Of a DNA stretch of 64,000 nt, positions 8,535 through 16,450 are shown one piece after another. A program made the position numbers and the translations under genes. The DNA lies in the NCBI GenBank assembly GCA_050331095.1, contig JBHJHE010000001.1, positions 1-64,000 on the forward strand, in the 5' to 3' direction. Below the pieces are notes generated by a model. That model was given only the letters and a program-made list of their open reading frames with translations, had not been told where the DNA came from and did not search any database. The DNA comes from MED-G105 sp050331095. GTDB lineage: Bacteria; Pseudomonadota; Alphaproteobacteria; Caulobacterales; Parvularculaceae. The first letter of the stretch is position 1. The number at the start of each line of letters is the position of its first letter.

Positions 8535-9380
8535 TTGCGAAACGAGCGTTGCGCCCTTGACGCGGCGCCGGCGCTCGGCGGCGCGATGCTCTCCTTCGCT
8601 ATCGACGGCGCTGACGTTTTGCGGCGCGCTGACGCCAACGCCGTTGGCGAAGATCCGCTAAACGCGGCCTGCTACCCTTGCGTTCCCTATTTCGGCCGCC
8701 TGCCGAACGGGATCGACGTCGACGGCGCGCGCACGGCGCTCGCGGCCACACACCCGGCGATCGGCGCAATCCATGGCGACGGGTGGATATCGCCCTGGGA
8801 CGCCGCCGAACGGACGGATGAACGCCTCGTTTGCCGCCTCGCCTATGCGCCGGGCGCGCCGGGCCGCTGGCCGTTCGCCTTCGAGGCGACGCTGTCGTTT
8901 CAATTGATCGCGGCTGGCGTCGACATCGTCCTTTCCCTGACGAATACGGATCGGCGCCCCGCGCCCGCCGGCCTGGCGCTGCATCCGTTTTTCCCGCGCC
9001 GTGACGCTTCGCGCGTCGCCTTCTCCGCCGGCGGGTTCTGGGCCCCGCCGCTCGACGGGCGCGCCGGCGCGACGGCGCCGCGCCCTGACGATATGGGCGG
9101 CGGCGCGCTCGCGACGCTACCCGATGCGACCCGGGACGATACGTACACGGGGCTCGCGAGCGACATCGTGGTCGCCGGCGGCGGGCCGTTCGGCGATCTG
9201 TCGCTCGTGACCGACGCACCGCATCTCCACGTTTACGCGCCGGCGGGCGAGGCGTTCTTCTGCCTCGAACCGACGACGCACCCGCCGGGCCTTTTGGAGA
9301 ACGAGGCGCGCCTCACGCCCGGCGCGACGCGCCGCGTCTCGATGAAGCTCGCCGCGGGCTACGCGCAGCGGCCGGCGTAG
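8535..9380 (+). CDS. Aldose 1-epimerase (galactose mutarotase) family protein
   Basis: 281 aa, a beta-sandwich sugar epimerase family member acting on alpha/beta anomers of an aldose. Landmarks are PYFGRLPNGIDVDG (the N-R substrate region), HGDGWISPWD with the catalytic-type His, LALHPFFPR with the second His, and CLEPTTHPPGLLENEARLTP with the catalytic Glu. The start is TTG at 8535. ATG at 8586 would remove the first conserved strand, so TTG is preferred, although no strong Shine-Dalgarno is visible. It follows sdhA by 45 bases and may be read through from it. The sugar substrate is unknown. Confidence 0.85.
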   Translation: MRNERCALDAAPALGGAMLSFAIDGADVLRRADANAVGEDPLNAACYPCVPYFGRLPNGIDVDGARTALAATHPAIGAIHGDGWISPWDAAERTDERLVCRLAYAPGAPGRWPFAFEATLSFQLIAAGVDIVLSLTNTDRRPAPAGLALHPFFPRRDASRVAFSAGGFWAPPLDGRAGATAPRPDDMGGGALATLPDATRDDTYTGLASDIVVAGGGPFGDLSLVTDAPHLHVYAPAGEAFFCLEPTTHPPGLLENEARLTPGATRRVSMKLAAGYAQRPA

Positions 9381-9433
9381 CGCCTCGGTTAGGGATACGG
9401 TTCTGAACCGACGTTTTTCGCCAAAAGCGGACA

Positions 9434-9787
9434 CTAGCGGCTTGGCGACTCCAGCGCTTCTGACAGTTCATTTGATAGGGGGGCGCCCGGAGTGTGGTCG
9501 AACTCTTGTATGGCGGCGTGCTTGTCGCTGAAGCGGTAAATCTCGACGGTATCGCGGTGGATCTCAATCTCCCACTCTGGCCAGCAGAAACGTATCGTCG
9601 GCCAATAGCCTCTGGAAACCTCAGGAACAGGGAACCTGTCACGCAGCGCCAACAAGACATCAAAAGCGATTCGAATGGTCGACGGGGCGAAAGGTTCAAC
9701 TGAATCGTCAACGACGCGGCAAACCTCGTCCTTCACGCCATCCCAGTGATGAACTTTGTCGACCACTATCGTTCCCGTCCAGTACAC
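9434..9787 (-). CDS. Hypothetical protein, low-GC orphan
   Basis: 117 aa from GTG at 9787, with AAGGA 4 bases upstream in the right orientation. No signal peptide or membrane segment and no family I recognise. It is rich in aromatic and charged residues (for example FCWPEWEIEIHRDTVEIYRF), a composition unlike a random shadow frame in GC-rich DNA. Base composition over 9430-9800 is clearly lower in GC than both neighbours, suggesting recent acquisition. It is opposite in strand to the genes on either side. Confidence 0.55.
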   Translation of the reverse strand: MYWTGTIVVDKVHHWDGVKDEVCRVVDDSVEPFAPSTIRIAFDVLLALRDRFPVPEVSRGYWPTIRFCWPEWEIEIHRDTVEIYRFSDKHAAIQEFDHTPGAPLSNELSEALESPSR

Positions 9788-9969
9788 TGTGTCCTTACCG
9801 GATCGTACAGAATGCTGAGTGTCTGCAAAGGGCCAACATCAGACGGTCCCCAACGCCAAACCGTCCATCAACGTCGCCAACTCTCGAAGTGGGCCGCCGC
9901 CGCGGCCGGCGCTGAGTTGCCGGCGTCGGGGATCCCACGCTATGTTCGCCTCGGGGAGTGGGGGCAGAA
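9788..9969. other. Intergenic gap of lower GC, no gene seen
   Basis: 182 bases between two divergent genes (leftward orphan at 9787, rightward ABA4-like gene at 9970). Its left half shares the low GC of the orphan; the right half returns to host composition. It must contain promoters for both. No tRNA, repeat or convincing extra reading frame was found. Confidence 0.6.
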
Positions 9970-10422
9970 ATGGCGACGCCGGCGCAGATCTTCGAGTTGG
10001 GCAACACGACGGCGCTCGTCGGGTGGATTGTTCTCATTCTCCTGCCGCGACGCTGGGGGATCGTCTGGATACCGCAATACGCGATCCCCGCGCTCCTGTC
10101 GTTCGTCTACGCCGCGCTTGTTCTGACGACGTTCTTCCGCGGCGGCGAAGGCGGCTTTGGCTCCATCGAAGACGACCGAACGCTCTTCCAGAACGACGCC
10201 GCGCTCACGGCCGGATGGCTGCACTATCTCGCGTTCGACCTCTTCATCGGCGCCTGGATCGCCCGCCAGTCGGACGTCGCCGGGAACCCCCGCCCCATCC
10301 AGGCGGTTTTTCTCGCGGGGACGTTCATGTTCGGCCCTGTCGGGCTCATCCTTTTCTTACTGACGCGCGGCATGATGGCGGGGCTCGTCGCGCGCCCAAA
10401 CGCCGGGGCGCGCGCGCGATGA
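9970..10422 (+). CDS. ABA4-like family membrane protein
   Basis: 150 aa with four predicted membrane segments, matching the ABA4-like family (PF14108, formerly DUF4281), named for a plant protein needed for neoxanthin formation. Visible landmarks are FELGNTTALVGWIVLILLP at the N-terminus, then WLHYLAFDLFIGAWIARQS, and a C-terminal FGPVGLILFLLTR. ATG at 9970 is preferred to the in-frame GTG at 9958 because the bases between provide a G-rich ribosome site. The stop overlaps the start of the next membrane gene (ATGA), so the two are translationally coupled. The bacterial function is not established. Confidence 0.85.
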   Translation: MATPAQIFELGNTTALVGWIVLILLPRRWGIVWIPQYAIPALLSFVYAALVLTTFFRGGEGGFGSIEDDRTLFQNDAALTAGWLHYLAFDLFIGAWIARQSDVAGNPRPIQAVFLAGTFMFGPVGLILFLLTRGMMAGLVARPNAGARAR

Positions 10423-11231
10423 CCCGACCGTTCTTTCCCCTGGCGGACGATTACGTCAGCCGCGGGCTGATCGCGGCGGCGATGTTCTCGTTCGCCGGGC
10501 TTTTCGTGACGGCGCCGGCGCTTCTTTTCGACGACCGGCTGATCAACGGCGCCAGCGTCTGGCACAAGCCGCTCAAGTTCTGGCTGTCCCTCGGCGTCCA
10601 GTTCGCAACGTTCGCCGTCCTCGCGCAGCTCTTGACGCCGGCGAACCGCGACCGCATCGCCCTCAAGGCCGTGTGTTTCGTCGCCTTGGTCGCGCTCGCG
10701 TTCGAAAACGTCTACATCACGCTCCAGGCCGCGCGCGGGCGGGCCTCGCACTTCAATTACGAAACCAGTTTCGAGGCGACGATGTACGCGCTCATGGGCC
10801 TTGGCGCATTGACGTTCGTCCTTCTGGGGATCGTCATCGGCGCCATGCTCGCGTTCCAGCGCGACGGCGACCGGTCGGGCCTGAAGCTCGGGGCGATCCT
10901 GGGGCTGATCGTCGGCTCGCTGCTGACGTTCGCCTATGGCGGCTACATGTCCATCTACGGGAGCCACTACTTCGCCATGCCCGGAGCGAGCGACGCCGGC
11001 GGCCTGCCCGTCGTCGGCTGGGCGACGCGCGCGACGGACATGCGGCCCGCGCACTTCATGGCGACGCACATGGTTCAGGCGACGCCGGTCGTCGGCTGGC
11101 TCCTTGACCGGTTCGCGCCGGCCGCGGCCCGCATCGGCGTTTGGCTCGCGGCCGTCGCCCTTGCCGCCCTGACGACGCTTCTCTTCGTCCTGCCGCTGAC
11201 AGGGGTCGCGCCGCTTGGCTGGCTTGGCTGA
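10419..11231 (+). CDS. Conserved multipass membrane protein
   Basis: 270 aa from ATG at 10419, overlapping the previous stop by four bases. About seven hydrophobic segments are present. Conserved-looking loops include INGASVWHKPLKFWLSLGVQ after the first segment, RGRASHFNYETSFEATMYAL in the middle, and RPAHFMATHMVQATPVVGW near the end, with several histidines facing loop regions. Similar hypothetical membrane proteins occur in alphaproteobacteria, but I know no function. Coupling to the ABA4-like gene suggests a shared membrane role. Confidence 0.75.
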   Translation: MTRPFFPLADDYVSRGLIAAAMFSFAGLFVTAPALLFDDRLINGASVWHKPLKFWLSLGVQFATFAVLAQLLTPANRDRIALKAVCFVALVALAFENVYITLQAARGRASHFNYETSFEATMYALMGLGALTFVLLGIVIGAMLAFQRDGDRSGLKLGAILGLIVGSLLTFAYGGYMSIYGSHYFAMPGASDAGGLPVVGWATRATDMRPAHFMATHMVQATPVVGWLLDRFAPAAARIGVWLAAVALAALTTLLFVLPLTGVAPLGWLG

Positions 11232-11291
11232 GCCTCAAGCCCGTCTCGGTTGAGCCCAAGGCCCCGCGCGACCCATTTTTCAGTCGCTAGC

Positions 11292-12851
11292 TTATTCTCC
11301 CCGCACGAACTTGCGCACGTCTTCGGCGAGCTTCTCCAGGCTCGGCTCGTGGATGTACATCATATGGCCGGCTTCGTAGTAGGTCATGGTGATGCGATCT
11401 AGGTCGAAGCCGGGCTGGGCGAACGTCAGTTCGGTGCCGAAAAACGGCGTCGCATGGTCGTAATATCCGTTGGCGGACATGATGCGCAGATCCTTGTTCT
11501 GACGCATGGCCTTAGCGAGATACGGCGCGACGTTGAGGTAGGACAACTCGCCGCCGGCGTCCGCCGTCTTCCAATTCCACGCCGTCACGCCGCCGATCGT
11601 CGTGTAGCGATCGTCGAAGTCGACGCCGATGTCGCGGGTGAAGTAGTCGAGCATCGCCGCGGTGTAAGCGGCGTCGATGCCGTAGAAGGAGGGATCGAAC
11701 TCCGGGTTCTCGCCGATCGTGTCGGGCTCGACGCCGGCGAAGCGCGAATCGAGCCGCCCGATCGAAAGCCCCTCGTCGCGCCGCAGTTCGCGCATGAAGT
11801 GGCGCAACGGCACGCGCAGGTTCGAGCGCACGAGATAGCCCTTATCAAGACCGATAAAGCCCGCAAGCTTCGTGGCGATGTCGTCGCGCGGCCCCTCCTC
11901 GAGAAGCTGGCCCTTGAGGAGCGCCGCCATGTACTCCTCGATCGCGAAGCGGCGCACGGCGCGCAGAAAAGCTTCGAGATCGTTCCCGTGCGCCGCTTTG
12001 TCGATTTTGCCGTGATACCAGGCGGTGGCCGCGTAGGTGGGCAGGAGCCCCAGATAGCCGACGTCGTTGCCGGGGTCCGTCGCGTCGAACCCGAAGGCGA
12101 GGACCGTCGAGACGAGGACGACGCCGTTGATCGCGATGTCGGTGAGCCCGCCCTCCAGCGCGTTGATGAGCGCGGCCGACCGCGTGGTGCCGTAGCTCTC
12201 GCCCATCAGGAACTTCGGGGAGTTCCAGCGCTTGTGCTCCGTCAGCCAACGGCGGATGAACTCGCGCAGGCTGTCGGCGTCCTCCGTGACGCCCCAGAAG
12301 TCTTCGCCCTTCGCCTCGCCCACAGCGCGGCTGAAGCCTGTGCCCACGGGATCGACGAAGACGAGGTCGGCGACGTCGAGGATCGTGTGCGGATTTTCGC
12401 GCAGGTCGTAGGGCGCGGCGCCGTCGTCGAGGGGGCCGGGTCCGTCCGCGCCCGGCAGTTTCAGCCTTTGCGGCCCGAAGGCCCCTAGGTGGAGCCAGAG
12501 CGAGGCGGACCCCGGCCCGCCGTTGAAGATGAACGCCACGGGCCGCTCGCGCGCATCCTCGACGCCGTTCTTCAGGTACGTCGTGGCGAAAATCGCCGCC
12601 GTCTGCTCGCCCTTGGCGTTCTCGATGATCGTTTCGCCGGCGATGACTTTGTAGTCGATCTTGGCACCGTCAGCGGTGACGGCGCGTTCGGCCTCGTAGA
12701 CCCGCGGGACGATCTCGTCGCCTTTCTTCTCGTCCTTCGACGATTTGGCGTCGGCCTTCGCCCCTTCATCGTGGGAGGACGCGGCGGCGGGCGCGGCGAG
12801 CCACGCGACGGCGGCGGCGAGAACGGACAGTAACGGCGGGCGACGGGTCAT
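11292..12851 (-). CDS. Exported S10-family serine carboxypeptidase
   Basis: 519 aa. The N-terminus is a signal peptide (LLSVLAAAVAWLAAPAAAS), followed by a Lys/Asp-rich linker, so the enzyme is probably periplasmic. The serine carboxypeptidase fold is shown by FIFNGGPGSASLWLHLGAFG (oxyanion region), LVFVDPVGTGFSRAV, the nucleophile motif GESYGTTR, an Asp near YYDHATPFF, and the catalytic His in YYEAGHMMYIHEPS. Members of this bacterial group remove C-terminal residues from peptides and probably serve nutrition. It stands alone, converging on the membrane gene at 11231 and divergent from the crotonase. Confidence 0.9.
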   Translation of the reverse strand: MTRRPPLLSVLAAAVAWLAAPAAASSHDEGAKADAKSSKDEKKGDEIVPRVYEAERAVTADGAKIDYKVIAGETIIENAKGEQTAAIFATTYLKNGVEDARERPVAFIFNGGPGSASLWLHLGAFGPQRLKLPGADGPGPLDDGAAPYDLRENPHTILDVADLVFVDPVGTGFSRAVGEAKGEDFWGVTEDADSLREFIRRWLTEHKRWNSPKFLMGESYGTTRSAALINALEGGLTDIAINGVVLVSTVLAFGFDATDPGNDVGYLGLLPTYAATAWYHGKIDKAAHGNDLEAFLRAVRRFAIEEYMAALLKGQLLEEGPRDDIATKLAGFIGLDKGYLVRSNLRVPLRHFMRELRRDEGLSIGRLDSRFAGVEPDTIGENPEFDPSFYGIDAAYTAAMLDYFTRDIGVDFDDRYTTIGGVTAWNWKTADAGGELSYLNVAPYLAKAMRQNKDLRIMSANGYYDHATPFFGTELTFAQPGFDLDRITMTYYEAGHMMYIHEPSLEKLAEDVRKFVRGE

Positions 12852-12983
12852 TCCGCGGGCGCTCCTTCGAGGGCGTCGGTTGCTGCGCGGCGATCTTGCG
12901 TCGGGGCCTCGCCGCGCTCAAGAACGCGCCGCATTCCGCGCGGGGCGCGCGGAACGGGAGCGGGGGACGACGCGAGGAGCGCC

Positions 12984-13820
12984 ATGACCGAAAAGACGTT
13001 CGACGTGACGATCGAGAACGCCGTCGCCCATGTGCGGCTGTGCCGGCCCGAGAAAGCGAACTCAATGACCCCCGCGTTCTGGACCGACTTTCCGGCGGCC
13101 ATCGACAGGATTTCGGCCGATGGCGAGGCGCGCGTCATCGTGCTCTCCGGCGAGGGCAAGCACTTCTCCTCCGGCATGGACGTCTCGGTCTTCATGGCCG
13201 GCGCCCTCGACCGCGATCCGGAGAACCCGCAGGCCTCCGCGGAGGCGTTCCGCCACAAGATCCTCGGGCTGCAGCGCGCGTTCTCCGCGCTTGAGGACGC
13301 CCGCCAGCCCGTGCTCGCCGCGCTCCAGGGCGGGGTCATCGGCGGCGCGGTCGACATGGTCGCCGCCGTGGACTGCCGCTACGCCGCCGAGGACGCCTAT
13401 TTCTGCGTCCAGGAGACGGCGATCGGCATGACCGCGGACGTCGGCGCTTTTCCTCGCCTCGCCAGGATCGCGCCGGAGGGCTGGGTCCGACAGATGGTCT
13501 ACACCGCCGAAAGCGTGCCGGCGGCGAAAGCCAAGGAGATCGGCCTCGTCAACGAGGTCTACGCCGACGCCGAGGCGACCCTCGCCGCTACGATGGAGAC
13601 CGCGGCCCGCATCGCCGCGCACGCGCCGCTCGCCGTCGCCGGCGCGAAACGGATGATGAACTACGCGCGGGACCATTCGACGGCCGACGCGCTCGACTAC
13701 GTAGCCCTGTGGAACGCGGCGATGCGGCGGCCCGATTATCTGCGCGAGGCGTACGAGGCGAAAGCGGCCGGCCGCGCGCCGAACTTCGACGGGCTGAAAC
13801 CTTTGCGCGACGGCGTTTAG
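12984..13820 (+). CDS. Crotonase / enoyl-CoA hydratase family protein
   Basis: 278 aa, a full-length single-domain crotonase. The N-terminal strand region has VAHVRLCRPEKANSMTPAFW. The CoA/oxyanion region is GEGKHFSSGMDVSVFM and the second oxyanion loop is ALQGGVIGGAVDMVAAVDCR. The acidic residues around EDAYFCVQETAIGMTADVGAF and RIAPEGWVRQMVYTAE are consistent with a hydratase or dienoyl-CoA isomerase; the Asp in TADVGAF is typical of the delta3,5-delta2,4-dienoyl-CoA isomerase subgroup. GGAGCGCC lies just before ATG. No other fatty-acid oxidation gene is adjacent. Confidence 0.88.
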   Translation: MTEKTFDVTIENAVAHVRLCRPEKANSMTPAFWTDFPAAIDRISADGEARVIVLSGEGKHFSSGMDVSVFMAGALDRDPENPQASAEAFRHKILGLQRAFSALEDARQPVLAALQGGVIGGAVDMVAAVDCRYAAEDAYFCVQETAIGMTADVGAFPRLARIAPEGWVRQMVYTAESVPAAKAKEIGLVNEVYADAEATLAATMETAARIAAHAPLAVAGAKRMMNYARDHSTADALDYVALWNAAMRRPDYLREAYEAKAAGRAPNFDGLKPLRDGV

Positions 13821-13921
13821 GCGGTCGCCGGCCCAAATCGTTTCTGGATTTTCACCCTACGGCGTTCACACCTCATTAAGGATCCGGTCCTAACTTGCGA
13901 CGCCTTGGGAGACGCGAGATC

Positions 13922-14182
13922 GTGGACACGATTTTCGATATCTATTCGATCGCCCTGTTGTTGGCGTCGCTGACGATATTCGTGTCGCGCTACATCACCG
14001 AAGAACCGCCGACCCTTCCCTATCTCGTCATCGCCTGCACCTGCGCCGTCGGCAACTGGCTCGGCGAGGCGGGCGCGGAGATGGGCGCGATCGTGTTGAT
14101 GACCGCCGCGTCGTTTCTTTTTCTGAGCTGCCTCCTCTACCCCCGCCTGCGCCGCTCTAAGTCGGACGACCTCGACGCGTAA
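13922..14182 (+). CDS. Small two-pass membrane protein, possibly XrtV-system accessory type
   Basis: 86 aa from GTG at 13922, with GGGAGACG about 9 bases upstream; an upstream TTG at 13895 is less likely. The N-terminal segment is MDTIFDIYSIALLLASLTIF, then EEPPTLPYLVIACTCAVGNW and a second hydrophobic stretch before a basic tail. The pattern MDTxFD, E-P-P and C-A-x-x-N-x-x-G resembles, from memory, the short proteins annotated as XrtV sorting system accessory proteins in alphaproteobacteria. No exosortase or PEP-CTERM protein is in this window, so that name is tentative. Confidence 0.65.
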   Translation: MDTIFDIYSIALLLASLTIFVSRYITEEPPTLPYLVIACTCAVGNWLGEAGAEMGAIVLMTAASFLFLSCLLYPRLRRSKSDDLDA

Positions 14183-14251
14183 GGTCGGCCCACGGAGACG
14201 GGGTCCAACGCGGCGCCGCCGCGACGCCGGACGTTGCGACTACGCCGCGCT

Positions 14252-14280
14252 TTGATCGACGCACGGCTCGCGTCTATCTA
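14252..14280 (+). promoter_or_regulatory. Possible promoter for sdhB
   Basis: TTGATC at 14252-14257 and TATCTA at 14275-14280 are separated by 17 bases, placing a start of transcription about 20 bases before the sdhB ATG at 14309. The -10 match is weak. It is listed because sdhB is detached from sdhCDA and should need its own promoter. Confidence 0.3.
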
Positions 14281-14308
14281 TGACGCATAGCAGCGAAGCG
14301 TCGTCTCC

Positions 14309-15118
14309 ATGGTCCAGCTCACCCTTCCGAAAAACTCGAAAATCAACCCCAACGGGGCGAGCCACCGGGCCCGCGATCCGGGGCCGGACGCGGAGCTGCG
14401 CACGTTCAAGGTCTACCGGTACGACCCGGACGACGGGACGAACCCCCGCATCGACGCCTACGAGGTCGACGTCTCCGACGTTTCGATGGTGCTCGACGCG
14501 CTCATCAAGATCAAAAACCAGTCCGACGCGACCCTGACCTTCCGCCGGTCATGCCGCGAGGGCGTGTGCGGCTCGTGCGCCATGAACATCAACGGCGTGA
14601 ACACCCTCGCCTGCACGAAGGGGCTTGATGAACTGCCGAAGGGCGACGTGACGGTCTACCCCCTGCCCCACCAGCCGGTGGTGAAGGACCTCGTGACGGA
14701 CCTCACCAAGTTCTACGAGCAGCACGCCTATATCGAGCCGTTCCTCCAGGCCGACGCGTCGGACGCGGACGGCGAGTTGCGCCAGTCGAAAGACGACCGG
14801 GAGAAGCTCGACGGGCTTTACGAGTGCATCCTGTGCGCCTGCTGCTCCACCTCGTGCCCCTCCTACTGGTGGAACGGCGATAAGGAAGGCTCGAAAGAAG
14901 AGTATCTCGGGCCCGCCGCCTTGCTTCAGGCCTATCGCTGGATCGCCGACAGCCGCGACGAGGAGCGCAACGCGCGTCTCGACAAGCTTGAAGATCCGTT
15001 CAAGCTCTACCGCTGCCACACGATCATGAACTGCGCGCAGGTCTGCCCCAAGGGGCTCAACCCTGCGAAGGCGATTTCAGAAATCCGCAAGCTGATGGTG
15101 AAGCGCCCGTCGGCTTGA
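14309..15118 (+). CDS. sdhB: Succinate dehydrogenase iron-sulfur subunit
   Basis: 269 aa, carrying electrons from SdhA flavin to quinone through three clusters. The 2Fe-2S site is SCREGVCGSCAMNINGVNTL plus a following Cys in ACTK. The 4Fe-4S and 3Fe-4S ligands are in YECILCACCSTSCPSYWWNG and CHTIMNCAQVCPKGLNPAKA. The Pro/Trp quinone-site residues (SYWWNGDKE) are present. It is full length with a slightly long N-terminus (about 20 residues before the conserved TFKVYRYDPD-like strand), normal for alphaproteobacteria. It is separated from sdhA by 5.8 kb and seven unrelated genes, one of them on the opposite strand at each of two places. Confidence 0.97.
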   Translation: MVQLTLPKNSKINPNGASHRARDPGPDAELRTFKVYRYDPDDGTNPRIDAYEVDVSDVSMVLDALIKIKNQSDATLTFRRSCREGVCGSCAMNINGVNTLACTKGLDELPKGDVTVYPLPHQPVVKDLVTDLTKFYEQHAYIEPFLQADASDADGELRQSKDDREKLDGLYECILCACCSTSCPSYWWNGDKEGSKEEYLGPAALLQAYRWIADSRDEERNARLDKLEDPFKLYRCHTIMNCAQVCPKGLNPAKAISEIRKLMVKRPSA

Positions 15119-15239
15119 GGTCTCGGGCGTCCGTCCTCCGCCTTACCTTAAGTCGAGACCCGCCGAACCTTGAGGGGCTCGAAGCGCCGCCGGCATCGGA
15201 GAGCGCTTCGAATAAGCCGCTTGCATTAGTTCGATAGTT

Positions 15240-15257
15240 ATGAAATTATAAAATCAT
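15240..15257 (+). promoter_or_regulatory. AT-rich promoter and probable ArsR operator of the ars operon
   Basis: The 35 bases before arsR are strikingly AT-rich for this genome. TTGCAT at 15221-15226 could be a -35 element. The imperfect dyad ATGA-N10-TCAT at 15240-15257 overlaps the ATG at 15256, the arrangement expected for autorepression by an ArsR protein. The operator call is an inference from position and symmetry. Confidence 0.4.
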
Positions 15258-15603
15258 GAAATCTGAGACCGCCGTCCGCATGTTCGCCGCCCTCGCCCAG
15301 GGCACGCGCCTTGACGTTCTGCGCCGGCTCGTGCGGGCGGGCCCGGCGGGCCGGCCAGCCGGAGCCCTGGCGGCCGAGCTGGACGCCGCCGCGCCGACCA
15401 TGTCGTTCCATCTGAAGGAGCTCGCCAACGCCGGGCTCGTCGCCTCCCGCCGCGAGGGGCGCAACGTGATCTACGCGGCGGACTTCGACGGACTGCGGGC
15501 CCTGATGACTTTCCTGATGGAGGACTGCTGCCAGGGCGATCCGGCTCTGTGCGGCCCGCCGCGCCGCCGACCGACCGAAACGGAAAGGGAGACCCGCCCA
15601 TGA
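15256..15603 (+). CDS. arsR: ArsR/SmtB-family arsenic-responsive repressor
   Basis: 115 aa winged-helix repressor. The recognition region is APTMSFHLKELANAGLVASR, and the C-terminal wing has GRNVIYAADFDGL. A cysteine cluster EDCCQGDPALCG at about residues 90-101 matches the C-terminal As(III)-binding site seen in many alphaproteobacterial ArsR proteins rather than the E. coli alpha3 site. Binding of arsenite is expected to release DNA and switch on the downstream genes. Its stop overlaps the next start by four bases (ATGA), tightly coupling regulator and resistance genes. Confidence 0.93.
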   Translation: MKSETAVRMFAALAQGTRLDVLRRLVRAGPAGRPAGALAAELDAAAPTMSFHLKELANAGLVASRREGRNVIYAADFDGLRALMTFLMEDCCQGDPALCGPPRRRPTETERETRP

Positions 15604-16004
15604 AACGCCTTCACGTCCACGTCGCGACGACGGACCTCGAACGCTCCGTCGCTTACTACACGGCGCTCCTCGGCGCGCCGCCGGTCAAGCGCGCGCCGGA
15701 CTATGCGAGATGGCTGACGGACGATCCTTACGCCCACGTCTCCGTCTCGACGCGAACCGGGCGCGAGGGCGTCGTCGGCGTCGACCATGTGGGCGTGATG
15801 GTGGAGACCGCGGAAGACCTCGAAGCCGTGGCGGATCGGCTCGCCAAGGCCGGCGCGCCGGCGCAGCCCGAGAAAAGCACGACCTGCTGCTACGCCACGA
15901 GCGACAAGTATTGGTCGCGGGATCCGCAAGGCGCGGTCTGGGAGATCTTCCACACCAACGGCGAGGCGACGACCTACGCCGGCGAGCCGGAGGCGCCGCG
16001 ATGA
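15600..16004 (+). CDS. arsI: ArsI/CadI-family dioxygenase (probable C-As lyase)
   Basis: 134 aa, a single vicinal-oxygen-chelate (glyoxalase/dioxygenase fold) protein. Metal ligands are visible as His5 or His7 in RLHVHVATTDLERSV, His in GVDHVGVMVE and Glu in GAVWEIFHTNGE. The TTCCYATSDKYW segment carries the vicinal Cys pair used by ArsI to bind trivalent methyl- or aromatic arsenicals. ArsI cleaves the carbon-arsenic bond, releasing As(III). The close relative CadI is cadmium-induced, but the arsenic context here favours ArsI. ATG at 15600 overlaps the arsR stop, and its own stop overlaps arsC. Confidence 0.88.
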   Translation: MKRLHVHVATTDLERSVAYYTALLGAPPVKRAPDYARWLTDDPYAHVSVSTRTGREGVVGVDHVGVMVETAEDLEAVADRLAKAGAPAQPEKSTTCCYATSDKYWSRDPQGAVWEIFHTNGEATTYAGEPEAPR

Positions 16005-16450
16005 CGAGCCCTCGCAACGTTCTTTTTCTGTGCACGGGCAACTCGGCCCGCTCGATCATGGCCGAGGCCTACGCCAATCACGCCGCCGGCGGCGCCTGGC
16101 GCGCCCACTCCGCAGGGTCGACGCCCACGGGCGCGCCCAATCCGTTCGCCCTCGAAACCTTGCGGCGCCACGGCATCGACCCCGGCGAGCCGCGCTCGAA
16201 GAGCTGGGACGAGTTCGCCGCGGACGACGCACCGAAGATGGATCTCGTCGTCACGGTTTGCGACAACGCCGCCGGCGAGGTCTGCCCCGTTTGGCCGACC
16301 CGCGACGGGACCGCGCCGCAGAAATTGCACTGGTCGCTGCCGGATCCCGCCGCCGCGCCACACGAAGAAGAACGCCGCGCGGCGTTCGAGGGCGTCTTTC
16401 AGGACCTCAAGACCCGGATCGACGGCCTCTTCACGGAGTACGCCGCGTGA
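16001..16450 (+). CDS. arsC: Arsenate reductase, low-molecular-weight phosphatase type
   Basis: 149 aa. The P-loop CTGNSARS near the N-terminus (VLFLCTGNSARSIMAEAYAN) supplies the nucleophilic Cys. The later segment VVTVCDNAAGEVCPVWP has the two Cys of the thioredoxin-coupled class, and HWSLPDPA holds the general-acid Asp. It reduces arsenate to arsenite. It starts at ATG 16001, overlapping arsI by four bases; the aquaporin gene then overlaps its stop, so all four ars genes are translationally coupled. Confidence 0.95.
   Translation: MTSPRNVLFLCTGNSARSIMAEAYANHAAGGAWRAHSAGSTPTGAPNPFALETLRRHGIDPGEPRSKSWDEFAADDAPKMDLVVTVCDNAAGEVCPVWPTRDGTAPQKLHWSLPDPAAAPHEEERRAAFEGVFQDLKTRIDGLFTEYAA

Noticed and set aside
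15119..15162. GGTCTCG ... CGAGACC inverted repeat after sdhB as a terminator
   Set aside because: The arms are separated by a 28-base loop and there is no T-run, so a functional intrinsic terminator is not supported.
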